A stretch of DNA of 64,000 nt from Acidobacteria subdivision 2 bacterium RH1 MAG20 (GCA_002197545.1 NFUO01000081.1:62001-126000); one strand, 5' to 3'; positions 17,610 to 26,126 are shown, counted from the first letter of the stretch. Numbers and translations are program-made. The notes: a model not told the origin generated them from the letters alone.

Positions 17610-18206
17610 CTAATCTTTGTTGTTGTCATTGCCTATAAAATGTCCCGGCAACTCCAGCGCCACCAGCCCCAGCTTCGTCCCTGTCCCTTCTGGATTGATT
17701 GCCACAATATGCTGGTGCTGCTTCGATCCGGCCTTCAACTCCATCTTGTGCGACATATCGTCATCAATCGTGACATGTTTTTTGTCGTTATCGCATGTCA
17801 ACCCTTCGGTCGTATGTGTCGGCTCGCCCACTGGCCTGTCGTTCGAGCACTTAATCACGTCTCCATACTGTGCCAGCGCCTTGCGATAGAACGCTTCAAC
17901 CTTGTCCGGACTATCCGGTGTCCGGTAGCTGGCCGCCTTCACCCGCAGATGAAAGTTGCCGAAGTTCATGTTCACATCCGCCGATCCATTGTCCTTGTCC
18001 TTCTTCACCATCGTCGCGCCTGGATACGCGGGGAGACCCATGCCCTCTAACACAGTGGCGTCATTCGTCTTCACCTGCATCCCGCCAAACGGTGTCGCGA
18101 TTCTCACGTTGTCGTTGTCGCCGTGTTTATTGGATTCAACCCGGCAGCCGCTCAGCGCTACCATCCCCACAACCGCCGCAACCACTGCAATCCGCTTCGC
18201 GCGCAT
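17610..18206 (-). CDS. Lipoprotein, unknown function
   Basis: 198 residues with a lipobox (V-A-L-S-G-C, Cys 21). The mature part holds a beta-rich domain with V-L-E-G-M-G-L-P-A-Y-P-G-A-T (about 53-66) and a helix F-Y-R-K-A-L-A-Q-Y-G-D-V typical of the periplasmic 'YfbM/DUF4124-like' C-alpha-beta folds I cannot pin to a named family. Two internal Cys (C-S-N-D, C-D-N-D) are possible disulphide partners. It lies 64 bp upstream of the zinc-ribbon gene on the same strand. Confidence 0.65.
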   Translation of the reverse strand: MRAKRIAVVAAVVGMVALSGCRVESNKHGDNDNVRIATPFGGMQVKTNDATVLEGMGLPAYPGATMVKKDKDNGSADVNMNFGNFHLRVKAASYRTPDSPDKVEAFYRKALAQYGDVIKCSNDRPVGEPTHTTEGLTCDNDKKHVTIDDDMSHKMELKAGSKQHQHIVAINPEGTGTKLGLVALELPGHFIGNDNNKD

Positions 18207-18334
18207 ATCTAATCTCCTCTATCCAGAAAACAATACGCCAGCCGTCCCATCCGGGTTCCCCGGCGGGTCATCAAAACCATCATCAGGCACTCGAAACAGC
18301 GCTGATTCTGCTCACAAATTCCCCTCTCCTGTCC

Positions 18335-18366
18335 TATACTGGCTGGAAGCCGGAATGCCGGCATTC
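18335..18366 (+). promoter_or_regulatory. Promoter -10 and palindrome before the MerR-type gene
   Basis: TATACT at 18335-18340 is a perfect -10 hexamer, although the -35 region is weak. The 14-bp palindrome GAATGCCGGCATTC at 18353-18366 begins 13 bases after it, where transcription would start, and it lies 11 bp before the MerR-type ATG. A dyad at this place suits an operator for autoregulation. Confidence 0.45.
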
Positions 18367-18377
18367 GGAGCTTTGGC

Positions 18378-18899
18378 ATGGCGCAGCACCAGCCAATCCG
18401 CAGAACTCCCCCATCCTCCGGGTCTGAAATCCCGGACAAACTCTACTTCCGCATCGGCGAAGTCTCCAAACTCTGCGACCTTCCAGCCTACGTCCTCCGT
18501 TTCTGGGAGAGCGAATTCCCGCAGCTCAAACCGCACAAAGGCGGCACCGGTCAGCGCCTCTACCGCCGCCGCGACGTCGAAATGGTTCTCCGCATCAAGT
18601 CGCTCCTCTACGAAGAGGGTTACACCATCCCCGGCGCCCGCCAGGTCTTCAAATCCGAGTTGCATCACAAGGAGCCCCAGCTCGCCCTCGGCATCGACGA
18701 AGCCACACCCCACGCATCTTCGAAACAGCTTCGCAAACTCCAGAAAGATCTTCGCGACCTTCACGCGTTGCTGTCCAAACCTGCAGCTCGCGCGGCAGTC
18801 CATCCCATCCGCGCTCCGCGCCATTCCAGCAGCCCGCGCTTGGCAACGCCAAAGCTCTTCGATCTCTCCCATCCTTCCGGAGACTCGAAAAAGAGTTAG
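18378..18899 (+). CDS. MerR-family transcriptional regulator
   Basis: 173 residues. A winged helix at about 22-90 contains [25 protein letters not shown] and [17 protein letters not shown], the MerR DNA-binding signature with the wing. The rest is a basic region of about 80 residues without a recognisable effector domain or metal-binding Cys cluster. Such short MerR proteins are often grouped with HspR/MlrA-like or chaperone regulators, but the target here is unknown. It is divergent from the lipoprotein gene. Confidence 0.85.
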   Translation: MAQHQPIRRTPPSSGSEIPDKLYFRIGEVSKLCDLPAYVLRFWESEFPQLKPHKGGTGQRLYRRRDVEMVLRIKSLLYEEGYTIPGARQVFKSELHHKEPQLALGIDEATPHASSKQLRKLQKDLRDLHALLSKPAARAAVHPIRAPRHSSSPRLATPKLFDLSHPSGDSKKS

Positions 18900-18908
18900 T
18901 GTTGATTC

Positions 18909-19808
18909 CTAAACCATCGCAAACCGCCGAAACACCGCCGCCGCACCCGTAGCCTCTGTCCCCGCCAGCCGAATAAAGCTGAAGTCCCGCACAATCTCCA
19001 AACCCTCCACCGCGACCGTCCGCACCGTTCCCAGCCGCAGCGCTTTGCCAATTGCGCAGCGCGAAACAAACCCGACCCCAAGCTCCGCCTCCACGCCCGA
19101 GACAATCGCCTCAGTCGAATCCAGCTCCATCATCACCCGCAGTGATCGCAGCGGAATTCCGGCCTTCTTCAACGCCCGCTCCACTACCCGCCGCGACCCC
19201 GACCCGTGCTCTCGCAGCAGTATCGGCGCCTTCGTCAGCTCTGCCGGCGCGATCCTGCCTGCCTTGGCCCATGCATGACCCGGTGCAACGATTAGCACCA
19301 TCTCATCCCGCACCATCCGTTCCGTCTTCAGGTCCCGTCGCATCGCCGGCCCCTCGATAATTCCCAGCGCCACCTTCTTTTCCGCCACGGCCTCTGCAAT
19401 TCGTTCGGTATTTCCGCTCATCACCGATAGGTGGACATGCGGATACTGCCGCAGAAACGCGCCCAGAATCCGGGGGAGCACATACTGCGCCACGGTCGTC
19501 GAAGCTCCCAGATGCAACTCGCCGGTCACATCGTCATTCAGCGCTGCAAGTGCCCGCTGCGCCTCCACCATCGTCTCCGCGGCCGTCGTCGCATACCCCA
19601 GCAGCACGCGCCCAGCCTCGGTCAAGGCGATCTGGCTCCCATGCCCATCGCTACTACCTCGATCGAACAACCGGGCACCGGCCTCCTCCTCCAGCGAGCG
19701 AATTTGCTGGCTCACCGCAGGCTGGCTCAGATGCAGCACCTCCGCCGCCTTGCGAAAGCTCATCTCCTCCGCCACCGCCCGAAACACTCTAAGCCGAAAA
19801 TTCTCCAA
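18909..19808 (-). CDS. LysR-family transcriptional regulator
   Basis: 299 residues. The N-terminal HTH contains F-R-K-A-A-E-V-L-H-L-S-Q-P-A-V-S-Q-Q-I (17-35), then a linker helix and a periplasmic-binding-like effector domain (about 90-290) with L-H-L-G-A-S-T-T-V-A-Q-Y-V-L-P and S-M-E-L-D-S-T-E-A-I-V-x-G-V-E-A-E-L-G-V-G-F. The latter pattern is close to CysL/CbbR-type regulators. The gene is divergent from murJ over an 86-bp gap. A LysR regulator usually controls its divergent neighbour, but murJ would be an unusual target. Confidence 0.9.
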   Translation of the reverse strand: MENFRLRVFRAVAEEMSFRKAAEVLHLSQPAVSQQIRSLEEEAGARLFDRGSSDGHGSQIALTEAGRVLLGYATTAAETMVEAQRALAALNDDVTGELHLGASTTVAQYVLPRILGAFLRQYPHVHLSVMSGNTERIAEAVAEKKVALGIIEGPAMRRDLKTERMVRDEMVLIVAPGHAWAKAGRIAPAELTKAPILLREHGSGSRRVVERALKKAGIPLRSLRVMMELDSTEAIVSGVEAELGVGFVSRCAIGKALRLGTVRTVAVEGLEIVRDFSFIRLAGTEATGAAAVFRRFAMV

Positions 19809-19894
19809 AGCTATCTCCTGCCCTCACCAACCAATAAGAACCAGCCCAGCCAACCCCACCAGCATAAGCCCGCCCGATAGAATCATCTCAAGCC

Positions 19895-21505
19895 TTGAAA
19901 ACTGTGACTGCCACCGACAACCCCATCCCGCCCATTCCTTCGACTCCACCCCGCTTCGGCTGGCTTCGTCCTTCGCATAAACACTCTGCGCTCTCGGCGA
20001 CCGTCCTCCTCGCTGTCTTTGCGCTTGTCTCCCGCGTCGTCGGCCTCGTCCGAGACATGTACATTGCCTTCACCTTCGGTGCAGGCCCCGGTACGGATGC
20101 GTACAACGTAGCGTTCCAACTGCCCGACCTCATCAACTATCTCCTCATCGGCGGCGCGGCCTCCATCAGCTTCGTCACCATCCTCAGCCGCTACCGCGAA
20201 GCCAACCAGCACGAAGAAGGCGACCGCGCCCTCTCTGTCATCCTCACTACCATGCTTCTTGTCCTCGGCGGCGCCATCCTCCTCGCCGAGTTTGCTGTTC
20301 CGCTCTACACCCATCTCTACTTCCCCAACAGCCCCGCCGAAGCTGCGCTCTGCACTTTCATGACGCGCATCCTGCTGCCCGGTCAGCTCTTCTTCTTCGC
20401 CGGTGGAGTCCTCGCAGCGGTTGCTCTCGTCCGCAAACAGTTCACTTATCAGGCGGTCTCGCCACTTATCTATACACTTGGCATTATCGTCGGCGGCGTG
20501 CTTCTCTCCCATTCCATTGGCATCCCGTCACTTGCCTGGGGAGCGCTAGCCGGTGCGTTCGCCGGTCCCTTCCTCGTCAACGCCTACGCCGCACACCGCG
20601 CCGGAGTCCACTATCGTCCCATTCTCGACCTCAAAAACCCCGGTCTGCACTCCTGGGTTCGCATGTCTCTCCCGCTTATGCTCGGGGTCACTGTGGTCTT
20701 CATGGACACCATCATTCTGACCTGGTTCGCCAAGCATGGCACCGGCGACATCTCGCGTCTCATGTACGCCAAACGCCTCTTCACCGCTCCCATGGCGATT
20801 ATTGGTCAGGCTGCCGGGGCTGCCTCGCTGCCATTCTTTGCCTCTCTCTACAGTCGCCATCTCTTCTCGGACTATGCCTCGGCCGTCAACCGTGCCGTTA
20901 CCCGCATCCTCTCCGTTGCCATCATGCTCTCCGCCGCCATGTTCGCCCTTGCTCAGCCGGGCGTAGACCTCGTTTTTCGTCGCGGCTCTTTCAACCGGGC
21001 GGATGCAGGTCTCACCGCACTCTACTTCGCCATCTTCGCCGTCTCATTGGCTCTGTGGGCCTCGCAGGCTATCTATTCCCGCGCTTTCTTCGCCGCCGGC
21101 GAAACCTTCGTCCCCATGCGTGCCGGAACCATCATCACCGTCGTCTCCATCCCTTGCTACTGGTTCCTCCACCAGCGCTTCGGGGTCATCGGACTGGCCT
21201 GGGCCTCTAACCTCGCCATCCTTGTCCACACGGTTACGTTGGCGATCCTTCTGCACCGCCGTCGCATGGTTTCGCTTGCCGGCCTCGACCGTCCCGAACT
21301 CGCCCGAGCTATTTTGGCTGCCATTGTCAGCCTCGCCGGAGTCACCCTCCTGCTCCACGCTCTACCCCACACTCATATCCAGACCTACATTGGCGATCTC
21401 ACCGCGCTCACCGTCGGCGGCATCCTCTGGGCAGTTCTCTGCTATGGGATTCTCCGCCTCACCGGCTCAACCCTTCCCCAACAACTCAGCTCCCGCCGCG
21501 CCTGA
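19895..21505 (+). CDS. murJ: MurJ lipid II flippase
   Basis: 536 residues and about 14 membrane helices. It is a MOP-superfamily transporter that flips undecaprenyl-PP-linked peptidoglycan precursors. The early motif S-R-V-V-G-L-V-R-D-M-Y-I-A-F-T-F-G-A-G is at about 45-63, followed by D-A-Y-N-V-A-F-Q-L-P-D. The first residues form a Pro-rich segment, so translation could begin slightly later, but no in-frame ATG closer to the first helix is obvious. It is monocistronic, ending before the 21541 element. Confidence 0.9.
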   Translation: MKTVTATDNPIPPIPSTPPRFGWLRPSHKHSALSATVLLAVFALVSRVVGLVRDMYIAFTFGAGPGTDAYNVAFQLPDLINYLLIGGAASISFVTILSRYREANQHEEGDRALSVILTTMLLVLGGAILLAEFAVPLYTHLYFPNSPAEAALCTFMTRILLPGQLFFFAGGVLAAVALVRKQFTYQAVSPLIYTLGIIVGGVLLSHSIGIPSLAWGALAGAFAGPFLVNAYAAHRAGVHYRPILDLKNPGLHSWVRMSLPLMLGVTVVFMDTIILTWFAKHGTGDISRLMYAKRLFTAPMAIIGQAAGAASLPFFASLYSRHLFSDYASAVNRAVTRILSVAIMLSAAMFALAQPGVDLVFRRGSFNRADAGLTALYFAIFAVSLALWASQAIYSRAFFAAGETFVPMRAGTIITVVSIPCYWFLHQRFGVIGLAWASNLAILVHTVTLAILLHRRRMVSLAGLDRPELARAILAAIVSLAGVTLLLHALPHTHIQTYIGDLTALTVGGILWAVLCYGILRLTGSTLPQQLSSRRA

Positions 21506-21614
21506 TGCCTGTCAAGCGTCCATACCGGTCAACTAACACAAAATAAATGGATTAGAGATTGCCGATTAGTTCCAGTCCATCCGTTACACTAGAATTAGTG
21601 GAAAAATAAAACGA

Positions 21615-21638
21615 AGGCCCAGCGACAATGCCGGGCCT
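21615..21638 (-). terminator. Terminator-like hairpin within element A
   Basis: On the minus strand AGGCCC-ggcattgtcgct-GGGCCT is followed by CGTTTTATTTTT, a good intrinsic-terminator shape in the direction of iscX transcription. On the plus strand the tail is only CTCTTTTA, which gives weak support for murJ termination. Confidence 0.55.
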
Positions 21639-21725
21639 AACTCTTTTAGAAAGAAGACTTTGAATCCTAAAGTATCTGGAATGAAGACTTTACCCAAGAT
21701 CAAAATTTGTAAGTCATTGAATCGA

Positions 21726-21746
21726 GATACTTTATCAAAAAGTATC
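21726..21746. repeat. Hairpin with ATCAA loop, copy 1
   Basis: GATACTTT-atcaa-AAAGTATC is a perfect eight-base-pair stem. The same ATCAA loop with a different arm (GACGCTTT/AAAGCGTC) occurs at 26461-26483. It sits in the GC-rich end of element A. Confidence 0.6.
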
Positions 21747-21800
21747 CGGGGGGGTACTCTACAGAAAGCAAGTTCCAATGTCGGATAACAACCGGCTTAT

Positions 21801-22019
21801 TTACTTGGCGTCCTCATATTCCTCATGCCAGGCTTTTTGTATAGCCTCGAGAATTCCCTCATTCGATTTGGCTGGATCTCCGGTAAACCCCGGCAGCTCG
21901 GTCACATACCTGTGCAAGTCGGTAAACCGGACCGTATAAGGGTCGATCTCCGGAAACTTCTCCTGCAATTGAATCCCAATCTCTTCCGAATCTGTCCAGT
22001 CAATCTCACGCGGCATCAT
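21801..22019 (-). CDS. iscX: Fe-S cluster assembly protein IscX
   Basis: 72 residues (71 if the second ATG is used; AGGAG lies 4 or 7 bases before them). The family pattern is clear: D-W-T-D-S-E-E-I-G at 7-15, D-P-Y-T-V-R-F-T-D-L-H-R-Y-V near 26-39, and N-E-G-I-L-E-A-I-Q-K-A-W near the end. IscX is a small acidic partner of IscS that modulates iron supply for Fe-S assembly. It is usually in the isc operon, but here it stands alone, divergent from rpsU. Confidence 0.9.
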   Translation of the reverse strand: MMPREIDWTDSEEIGIQLQEKFPEIDPYTVRFTDLHRYVTELPGFTGDPAKSNEGILEAIQKAWHEEYEDAK

Positions 22020-22155
22020 GTCTCTCCTGTTCCCTCATTCTAAAGGGGGCAGATAGTCTAATAAAATCAACAATCTGACAAAATGCTTTCCAAAGTAGCG
22101 TATTCTGGTATATATATGAATTCCCAATTAGGGACTGTTTGGAGGTGTATTTTTC

Positions 22156-22353
22156 TTGGCAGAGGTTCGAGTACAAGAAGGCGAACCCCTTGAAAATGCT
22201 CTGCGCCGCTTCAAGCGCAAGGTACAGACCGAAGACATTATCAAGGAAGTCAAGCGTCACTCCTTTTATCTGAAACCAGGTGAAAAGAAGCGCGTCAAAG
22301 AAGCGCTCGCGCGCAAGCGCAACCGCAAGAAGGTACGCAAGGAGCAGGACTAA
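22156..22353 (+). CDS. rpsU: 30S ribosomal protein S21
   Basis: 65 residues, the usual length. The start is a TTG (22156) with GGAGG at 22141-22145, ten bases upstream; no ATG precedes the M-A-E-V-R homologous region. The central L-R-R-F-K-R-K-V and basic tail (K-K-R-V-K-E-A-L-A-R-K-R) are typical. Its promoter region (22020-22155), shared with iscX, is AT-rich and includes TATATA stretches. Confidence 0.93.
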   Translation: MAEVRVQEGEPLENALRRFKRKVQTEDIIKEVKRHSFYLKPGEKKRVKEALARKRNRKKVRKEQD

Positions 22354-22373
22354 TCGCTCCTTAACATAAGTTG

Positions 22374-22405
22374 GGCCGTCCCACGTTACCAAGCTCGGGA
22401 CGGCC
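22374..22405 (+). terminator. Terminator-like hairpin after rpsU
   Basis: GGCCGTCCC-acgttaccaagctc-GGGACGGCC is a perfect nine-base-pair stem 20 bp after the rpsU stop. No T tract follows, so it may act with Rho or as an mRNA-stabilising end. Confidence 0.5.
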
Positions 22406-22629
22406 ACTTGAAACCGCCAGTAGATGGACTCCCGCCATTCGACCTGGCACCCGGCAAAGAGAGCCTGCGCATCGGCTCACCGTGACCGGCAAATTTGATA
22501 GCTCCGCGAAGACAGCTTCGGGCCCCTTTACAAGAAAAAGATTACGAACAAGGTTGAGCGCCCGGCGGCCTCACAATCTCCAATGCCTACGGGTATTCTT
22601 CCTTTTTCCGCAAGACGGGAGAAGCGGCT

Positions 22630-23001
22630 ATGGAATTTGTGGATAGGCTTTTAACCTGCGCAGATTGTGGCGGTGAATTCATCTTCACCGCCGGCGAACA
22701 ACTTTTCTTCTTTGACAAACAATTCAAGAACGACCCCAAACGATGCAAACCTTGCAAGTTCAGACGGGCAGGCGCATCGGCACTGCGTCCAGGCGCAAGT
22801 CCCGCTGCGGCAGGACTCTCACGAACAGAGACCCGCACCAAGTGCTCGGAATGCGGTATAGAGACGACTGTTCCTTTCAAACCAACGCAGGGGCGACCCG
22901 TGCTTTGCCGCCAATGTTTCCAGCACAAGCAGGCTCCGTCCGCAGTTGCTGCCGAGCTGGTCGCGGTCCCTTCTGAAGGGACGTCAGTCAGCCCGATCTG
23001 A
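22630..23001 (+). CDS. Double zinc-finger protein (zf-trcl + CxxC-x17-CxxC)
   Basis: 123 residues. Residues 9-42 form a zinc ribbon (C-A-D-C...R-C-K-P-C) of the probable zf-trcl type. Residues about 75-99 carry C-S-E-C, exactly 17 residues, then C-R-Q-C, the CxxC-x17-CxxC pattern (TIGR04272). Both are found in short bacterial zinc proteins of unknown function, sometimes near ribosomal genes. The upstream 276 bp (22354-22629) hold the rpsU hairpin and a smaller CGAAGACAGCTTCG hairpin but no gene. A GGGAGAAG precedes the ATG. Confidence 0.8.
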   Translation: MEFVDRLLTCADCGGEFIFTAGEQLFFFDKQFKNDPKRCKPCKFRRAGASALRPGASPAAAGLSRTETRTKCSECGIETTVPFKPTQGRPVLCRQCFQHKQAPSAVAAELVAVPSEGTSVSPI

Positions 23002-23049
23002 CCGACACGGCATTCGATCCTCACATTACGATGTAATGAGAGGATACCT

Positions 23050-23922
23050 ATGCACATTGCTGATCTCGACCTGGTGCGGGCGCGAACCCAGGTTGGCGAC
23101 TTTGAGCTGACGGTTTGTACGGATGGAACCTACAAGCTGGATGGTGGCGCCATGTTTGGCGTGGTGCCGAAGACGCTCTGGCAGAAGCGGGCCGCTGCCG
23201 ATGAACAGAACCGTATTCTGCTTGGACTGAATACGGTTGTGGTGCACACAGGTCAGCATACGGTGTTGATTGAGACCGGAATCGGCAACAAGCAGCCAGC
23301 CAAGCTGCGCGAGATTCACGAGAACCAGGAACTTTTGCCATCGTCGCTTGCCGCTGCTGGAATTTCGGTGGAAGAGGTGGACTTTGTCATCAATACGCAT
23401 CTCCACTTCGACCATTGCGGATGGAACACGACACTGCAGCCAGATGGCTCGGTGACTCCGACCTTCCCGAATGCGCGATACTTTGCCCATCGCGGCGAGG
23501 TGGAGCATGGGCGTCTGCAACTGGAGCGTGACGGAGTCAGCTACCTGTCGCCAAACTACGAACCGCTCATCGAGTCAGGGCAGATGACGTTAGTAGATGG
23601 CCACGACATGGTGGTCTGTCCGGGAATTCGCGTTGAACTTTTTCCTGGGCACACGGCTCAGATGATGGGCGTTCACATCGAGTCGAAGTCGCAACATGCC
23701 TGCTACATCTCAGACCTGATTCCTACCAGCGCTCATCTGGACACGACCTGGGCGATGGGATATGACCTTGATCCGCTGGAGACGATTGTTCAGCGAAAAC
23801 GGTTCTATCAGCAGGCGATTCCTGAGAGGTGGCTGGTTCTGTTTACCCACGACCATCGAACTCCGATGGCGCGGATTGGGTTGAATGAGAAGCAGAAGCC
23901 GGTTGTGATTGCTACGGAATAA
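23050..23922 (+). CDS. MBL-fold metallo-hydrolase, lactonase-like
   Basis: 290 residues. H-L-H-F-D-H at 117-122 with C-G-W, D-L-I-P-T-S-A-H and F-T-H-D-H-x-x-P supply the two-metal site of the AHL-lactonase/hydroxyacylglutathione-hydrolase branch. P-G-H-T-A-Q-M-M-G-V-H-I is the conserved second His region. Lactonase activity is inferred from the resemblance to AttM/AiiA-type enzymes. It starts 49 bp after the zinc-finger gene with GAGAGG before the ATG, and it is convergent with the AraC gene. Confidence 0.82.
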   Translation: MHIADLDLVRARTQVGDFELTVCTDGTYKLDGGAMFGVVPKTLWQKRAAADEQNRILLGLNTVVVHTGQHTVLIETGIGNKQPAKLREIHENQELLPSSLAAAGISVEEVDFVINTHLHFDHCGWNTTLQPDGSVTPTFPNARYFAHRGEVEHGRLQLERDGVSYLSPNYEPLIESGQMTLVDGHDMVVCPGIRVELFPGHTAQMMGVHIESKSQHACYISDLIPTSAHLDTTWAMGYDLDPLETIVQRKRFYQQAIPERWLVLFTHDHRTPMARIGLNEKQKPVVIATE

Positions 23923-23972
23923 TTTGGAACGCCGAAGAGCCTGGTACCAGACGCGTACTTGAAGTTGCAGCG

Positions 23973-24890
23973 TCAGAGTTCTTTCTTCGCTCGGAAACGT
24001 CCCGGCGTAATGCCGGTAAAACGGCGAAAGAGGGTTGTGAACTGACTCTGGCTGGTGAATCCGCATTGATACGCGACATCGGCGAGCGGCACGTCCGCAT
24101 CGGACAGTAACTGCTGTGCGCGGGCCACCCGGCGATGAGAGACATATTGGTGCGGTGTAAAACCGGTGGATTGCCGAAAGAGATCGGCGAAGTAATGGGG
24201 GCTCATCTCCACTACTTCTGCGAGCGCGTGAATGGAGAGATCGCGGTCGAGAGACTGTTCAATGTGCTCGCGAATACGCCGTTCCCGGGCAGGCCCGAGG
24301 ACTCCACGGAGATCGGATGAAACCTCTGGACTAGCGTTATAGGTGCGCAACAGATGCGTTGCCAGCACGGTCACTAGGGAATCGGAGAAGACTTTGCTCA
24401 GCTCTCGTGTTTCGCATTCGCGAAAGAGAGCACGCCCTAACTCTTCGACCAACGGGTCCCGCACGAGATATGCCGCGCGAAGTTCGGAGTTTGCCTGCTG
24501 CAGGACCTGGGCTGCAATCCTAGAAACGAAGTCTTTGCTGAGATAAATATGGATCAGACTTGCCCGCCGTTGCCAGAGCGTGCGGTGCGGTTCGCCGGGC
24601 GGGATAATGGAGACAGCATTTCCGCTCAACTCGCGTCGGGCCGCGACGCTCGATCCCGTTCTCCATTCAGCGTGCACGCGAGCTGGCTCCAGTCCGATCG
24701 TAATCTGCGCACAATCATGGGTATGTTCGCTCCAGGCGCTGCGCGGCTGTTCCGCCGCGTAAATACTGTAACCGTCGCCCTCAAACCAAAAGTGATCAGG
24801 GGGAAGCGGATCTTCCGCCCCGACAAGAATGATGCGCGTGTCTTCTCCGTTCGCTGCGCCCGCGGAGATTTCTTTCCCTTGCTGCTTCAT
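23973..24890 (-). CDS. AraC-family transcriptional regulator
   Basis: 305 residues. The N-terminal half is a cupin-like sensor domain; the C-terminal ~100 residues carry two HTH motifs, with L-A-E-V-V-E-M-S-P-H-Y-F-A-D-L-F-R-Q-S-T-G and V-A-Y-Q-C-G-F-T-S-Q-S-Q-F-T-T-L-F-R-R-F-T-G. It is divergent from the bicupin gene over 135 bp, so it probably controls that gene. The ligand is unknown. Confidence 0.9.
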   Translation of the reverse strand: MKQQGKEISAGAANGEDTRIILVGAEDPLPPDHFWFEGDGYSIYAAEQPRSAWSEHTHDCAQITIGLEPARVHAEWRTGSSVAARRELSGNAVSIIPPGEPHRTLWQRRASLIHIYLSKDFVSRIAAQVLQQANSELRAAYLVRDPLVEELGRALFRECETRELSKVFSDSLVTVLATHLLRTYNASPEVSSDLRGVLGPARERRIREHIEQSLDRDLSIHALAEVVEMSPHYFADLFRQSTGFTPHQYVSHRRVARAQQLLSDADVPLADVAYQCGFTSQSQFTTLFRRFTGITPGRFRAKKEL

Positions 24891-25025
24891 TCCTGGACCT
24901 CAAGGATTGATTCTAAAGATTCCATAATTCTCAGGGCGAATCGCAAAGACGTGTGATCCGAGTTCCCGAATACTCGAAGTATGAGCTGAAGCGAAGTCTT
25001 CAACTCAGCCTAGAGGAGAGTCATC

Positions 25026-25970
25026 ATGAGCACGCAGACAGTAGCACCCCAGATTCCCGCCGTCCAGCTTACCCAGGACGCGCAGATCTTTGAGTACAGC
25101 AAGGCTGCCAATCCGATTGAGTCCGGTTCTACCCCACGCATCCCAATCAAGGGATTTTCAGCCGATCTTTACGCTGCCGGTCCAAGCCGCATCATTCCGC
25201 TTGACCTCAGTGCAGAGCTGCGGACACCCTATCCCGCAACCGGCCCAAGCCTGCTGGCCAGCTTTGTCCGTATTAAGGCTGGAGAGGATCTCGCCACCAC
25301 CTCCAACGCGAGTAGCGAGTTCTACTTCGTCATCCGTGGCCGTGGCCGCTCGGAGATCCGAGGAGGTTCAATCGAGTGGAAGGCCGGCGATTTCGTAGCC
25401 CTGCCGGGAATCGACGCCATCCACTCTGCAGACGAAGATACAGCCTTCTACCTGGTGAACGACTCGCCGTTGTTCGCGTACCTGGGGGCCCGCAATGCCG
25501 AGGCCCGCTTTCAGCCGACCATCTATACTCGCGAGGCTGTGATGGCGGAACTGGAAAGGGCCAAAAATGATCCGGAAGCTCCAGGCCGCAGCCGTGTGAG
25601 CGTCCTGCTGGCCAATAAAAACTTCGAGCAGACGATGACGATCACCCATACCCTGTGGACGATGTTTGGAGTCGTCTCTCCCGGCACACGTCAGCTTCCT
25701 CATCGCCACCAATCGGTTGCCCTGGACTTTGTGGTCGATGCTCAGCCCGGCGTCTATACCTTGCTTGGTCCTGAGCTCAATGAAGATGGCAGCATCAAAG
25801 ATGCGATCCGGGTCGACTGGGTCAAGGGCTCGGCCTTCGTGACGCCTCCAGGCTTCTGGCACGAGCATGTCAACGCATCGGGTGCAGAGGCTTACGTTAT
25901 GCCCATCCAGGACGCGGGGCTGCATACTTACCTGCGAACACTTGATATCCAGTTTTATAAAGAAGATTAA
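25026..25970 (+). CDS. Bicupin protein (gentisate-dioxygenase-like)
   Basis: 314 residues with two beta-barrel cupin domains. Cupin one contains A-S-S-E-F-Y-F-V-I-R-G-R-G and W-K-A-G-D-F-V-A-L-P-G; cupin two contains L-P-H-R-H-Q-S-V-A-L-D-F-V and F-V-T-P-P-G-F-W-H-E-H. The second barrel retains a H-x-H...H metal-site pattern, while the first lacks the His pair (S-S-E-F in place of E-H/H-x-H). The layout resembles gentisate 1,2-dioxygenase-like bicupins. The substrate is unknown. Its AraC neighbour suggests induction by an aromatic or related compound. Confidence 0.7.
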   Translation: MSTQTVAPQIPAVQLTQDAQIFEYSKAANPIESGSTPRIPIKGFSADLYAAGPSRIIPLDLSAELRTPYPATGPSLLASFVRIKAGEDLATTSNASSEFYFVIRGRGRSEIRGGSIEWKAGDFVALPGIDAIHSADEDTAFYLVNDSPLFAYLGARNAEARFQPTIYTREAVMAELERAKNDPEAPGRSRVSVLLANKNFEQTMTITHTLWTMFGVVSPGTRQLPHRHQSVALDFVVDAQPGVYTLLGPELNEDGSIKDAIRVDWVKGSAFVTPPGFWHEHVNASGAEAYVMPIQDAGLHTYLRTLDIQFYKED

Positions 25971-26014
25971 TTCTTTGCATTGCCGATACCTCCAACCATA
26001 GAAGCGTTATAACG

Positions 26015-26045
26015 AAAAAATACCCCTCGATGAGGGGTATTTTTT
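26015..26045. terminator. Bidirectional terminator between bicupin and rpmA
   Basis: AAAAAATACCCCTC-gatg-AGGGGTATTTTT is a perfect stem flanked by A and T runs on both sides. It lies 45 bp after the bicupin stop and 82 bp after the end of rpmA on the other strand, so it can serve both. Confidence 0.85.
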
Positions 26046-26126
26046 GAAACCTAGATGAGAACCATAGCAATAGATCAGCTATGGGAAATCGCTGAAGCCA
26101 GACCGCTTTCTATAGAGGCCAAAGAG

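Larger units (their letters stand above)
21541..21766. other. Element A of an inverted pair of ~225-bp intergenic sequences
   Basis: This is a stretch without genes between murJ and iscX (21506-21800). It aligns over its full length with the reverse complement of 27064-27300. In the 42-base block 21559-21600, about four of five positions match (first 14 bases TTGCCGATTAGTTC identical). A central hairpin (AGGCCC...GGGCCT, 21615-21638) lies between conserved flanks, one of which is CTTTTAGAAAG (21644-21654). A G/C-rich end (GGGGGGGTACTC) then follows. Long ORFs do not occupy it on either strand. It could be a structured RNA or a mobile-like repeat. In the minus-strand reading the hairpin is followed by a T-rich run, as in a terminator. 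Confidence 0.65.
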
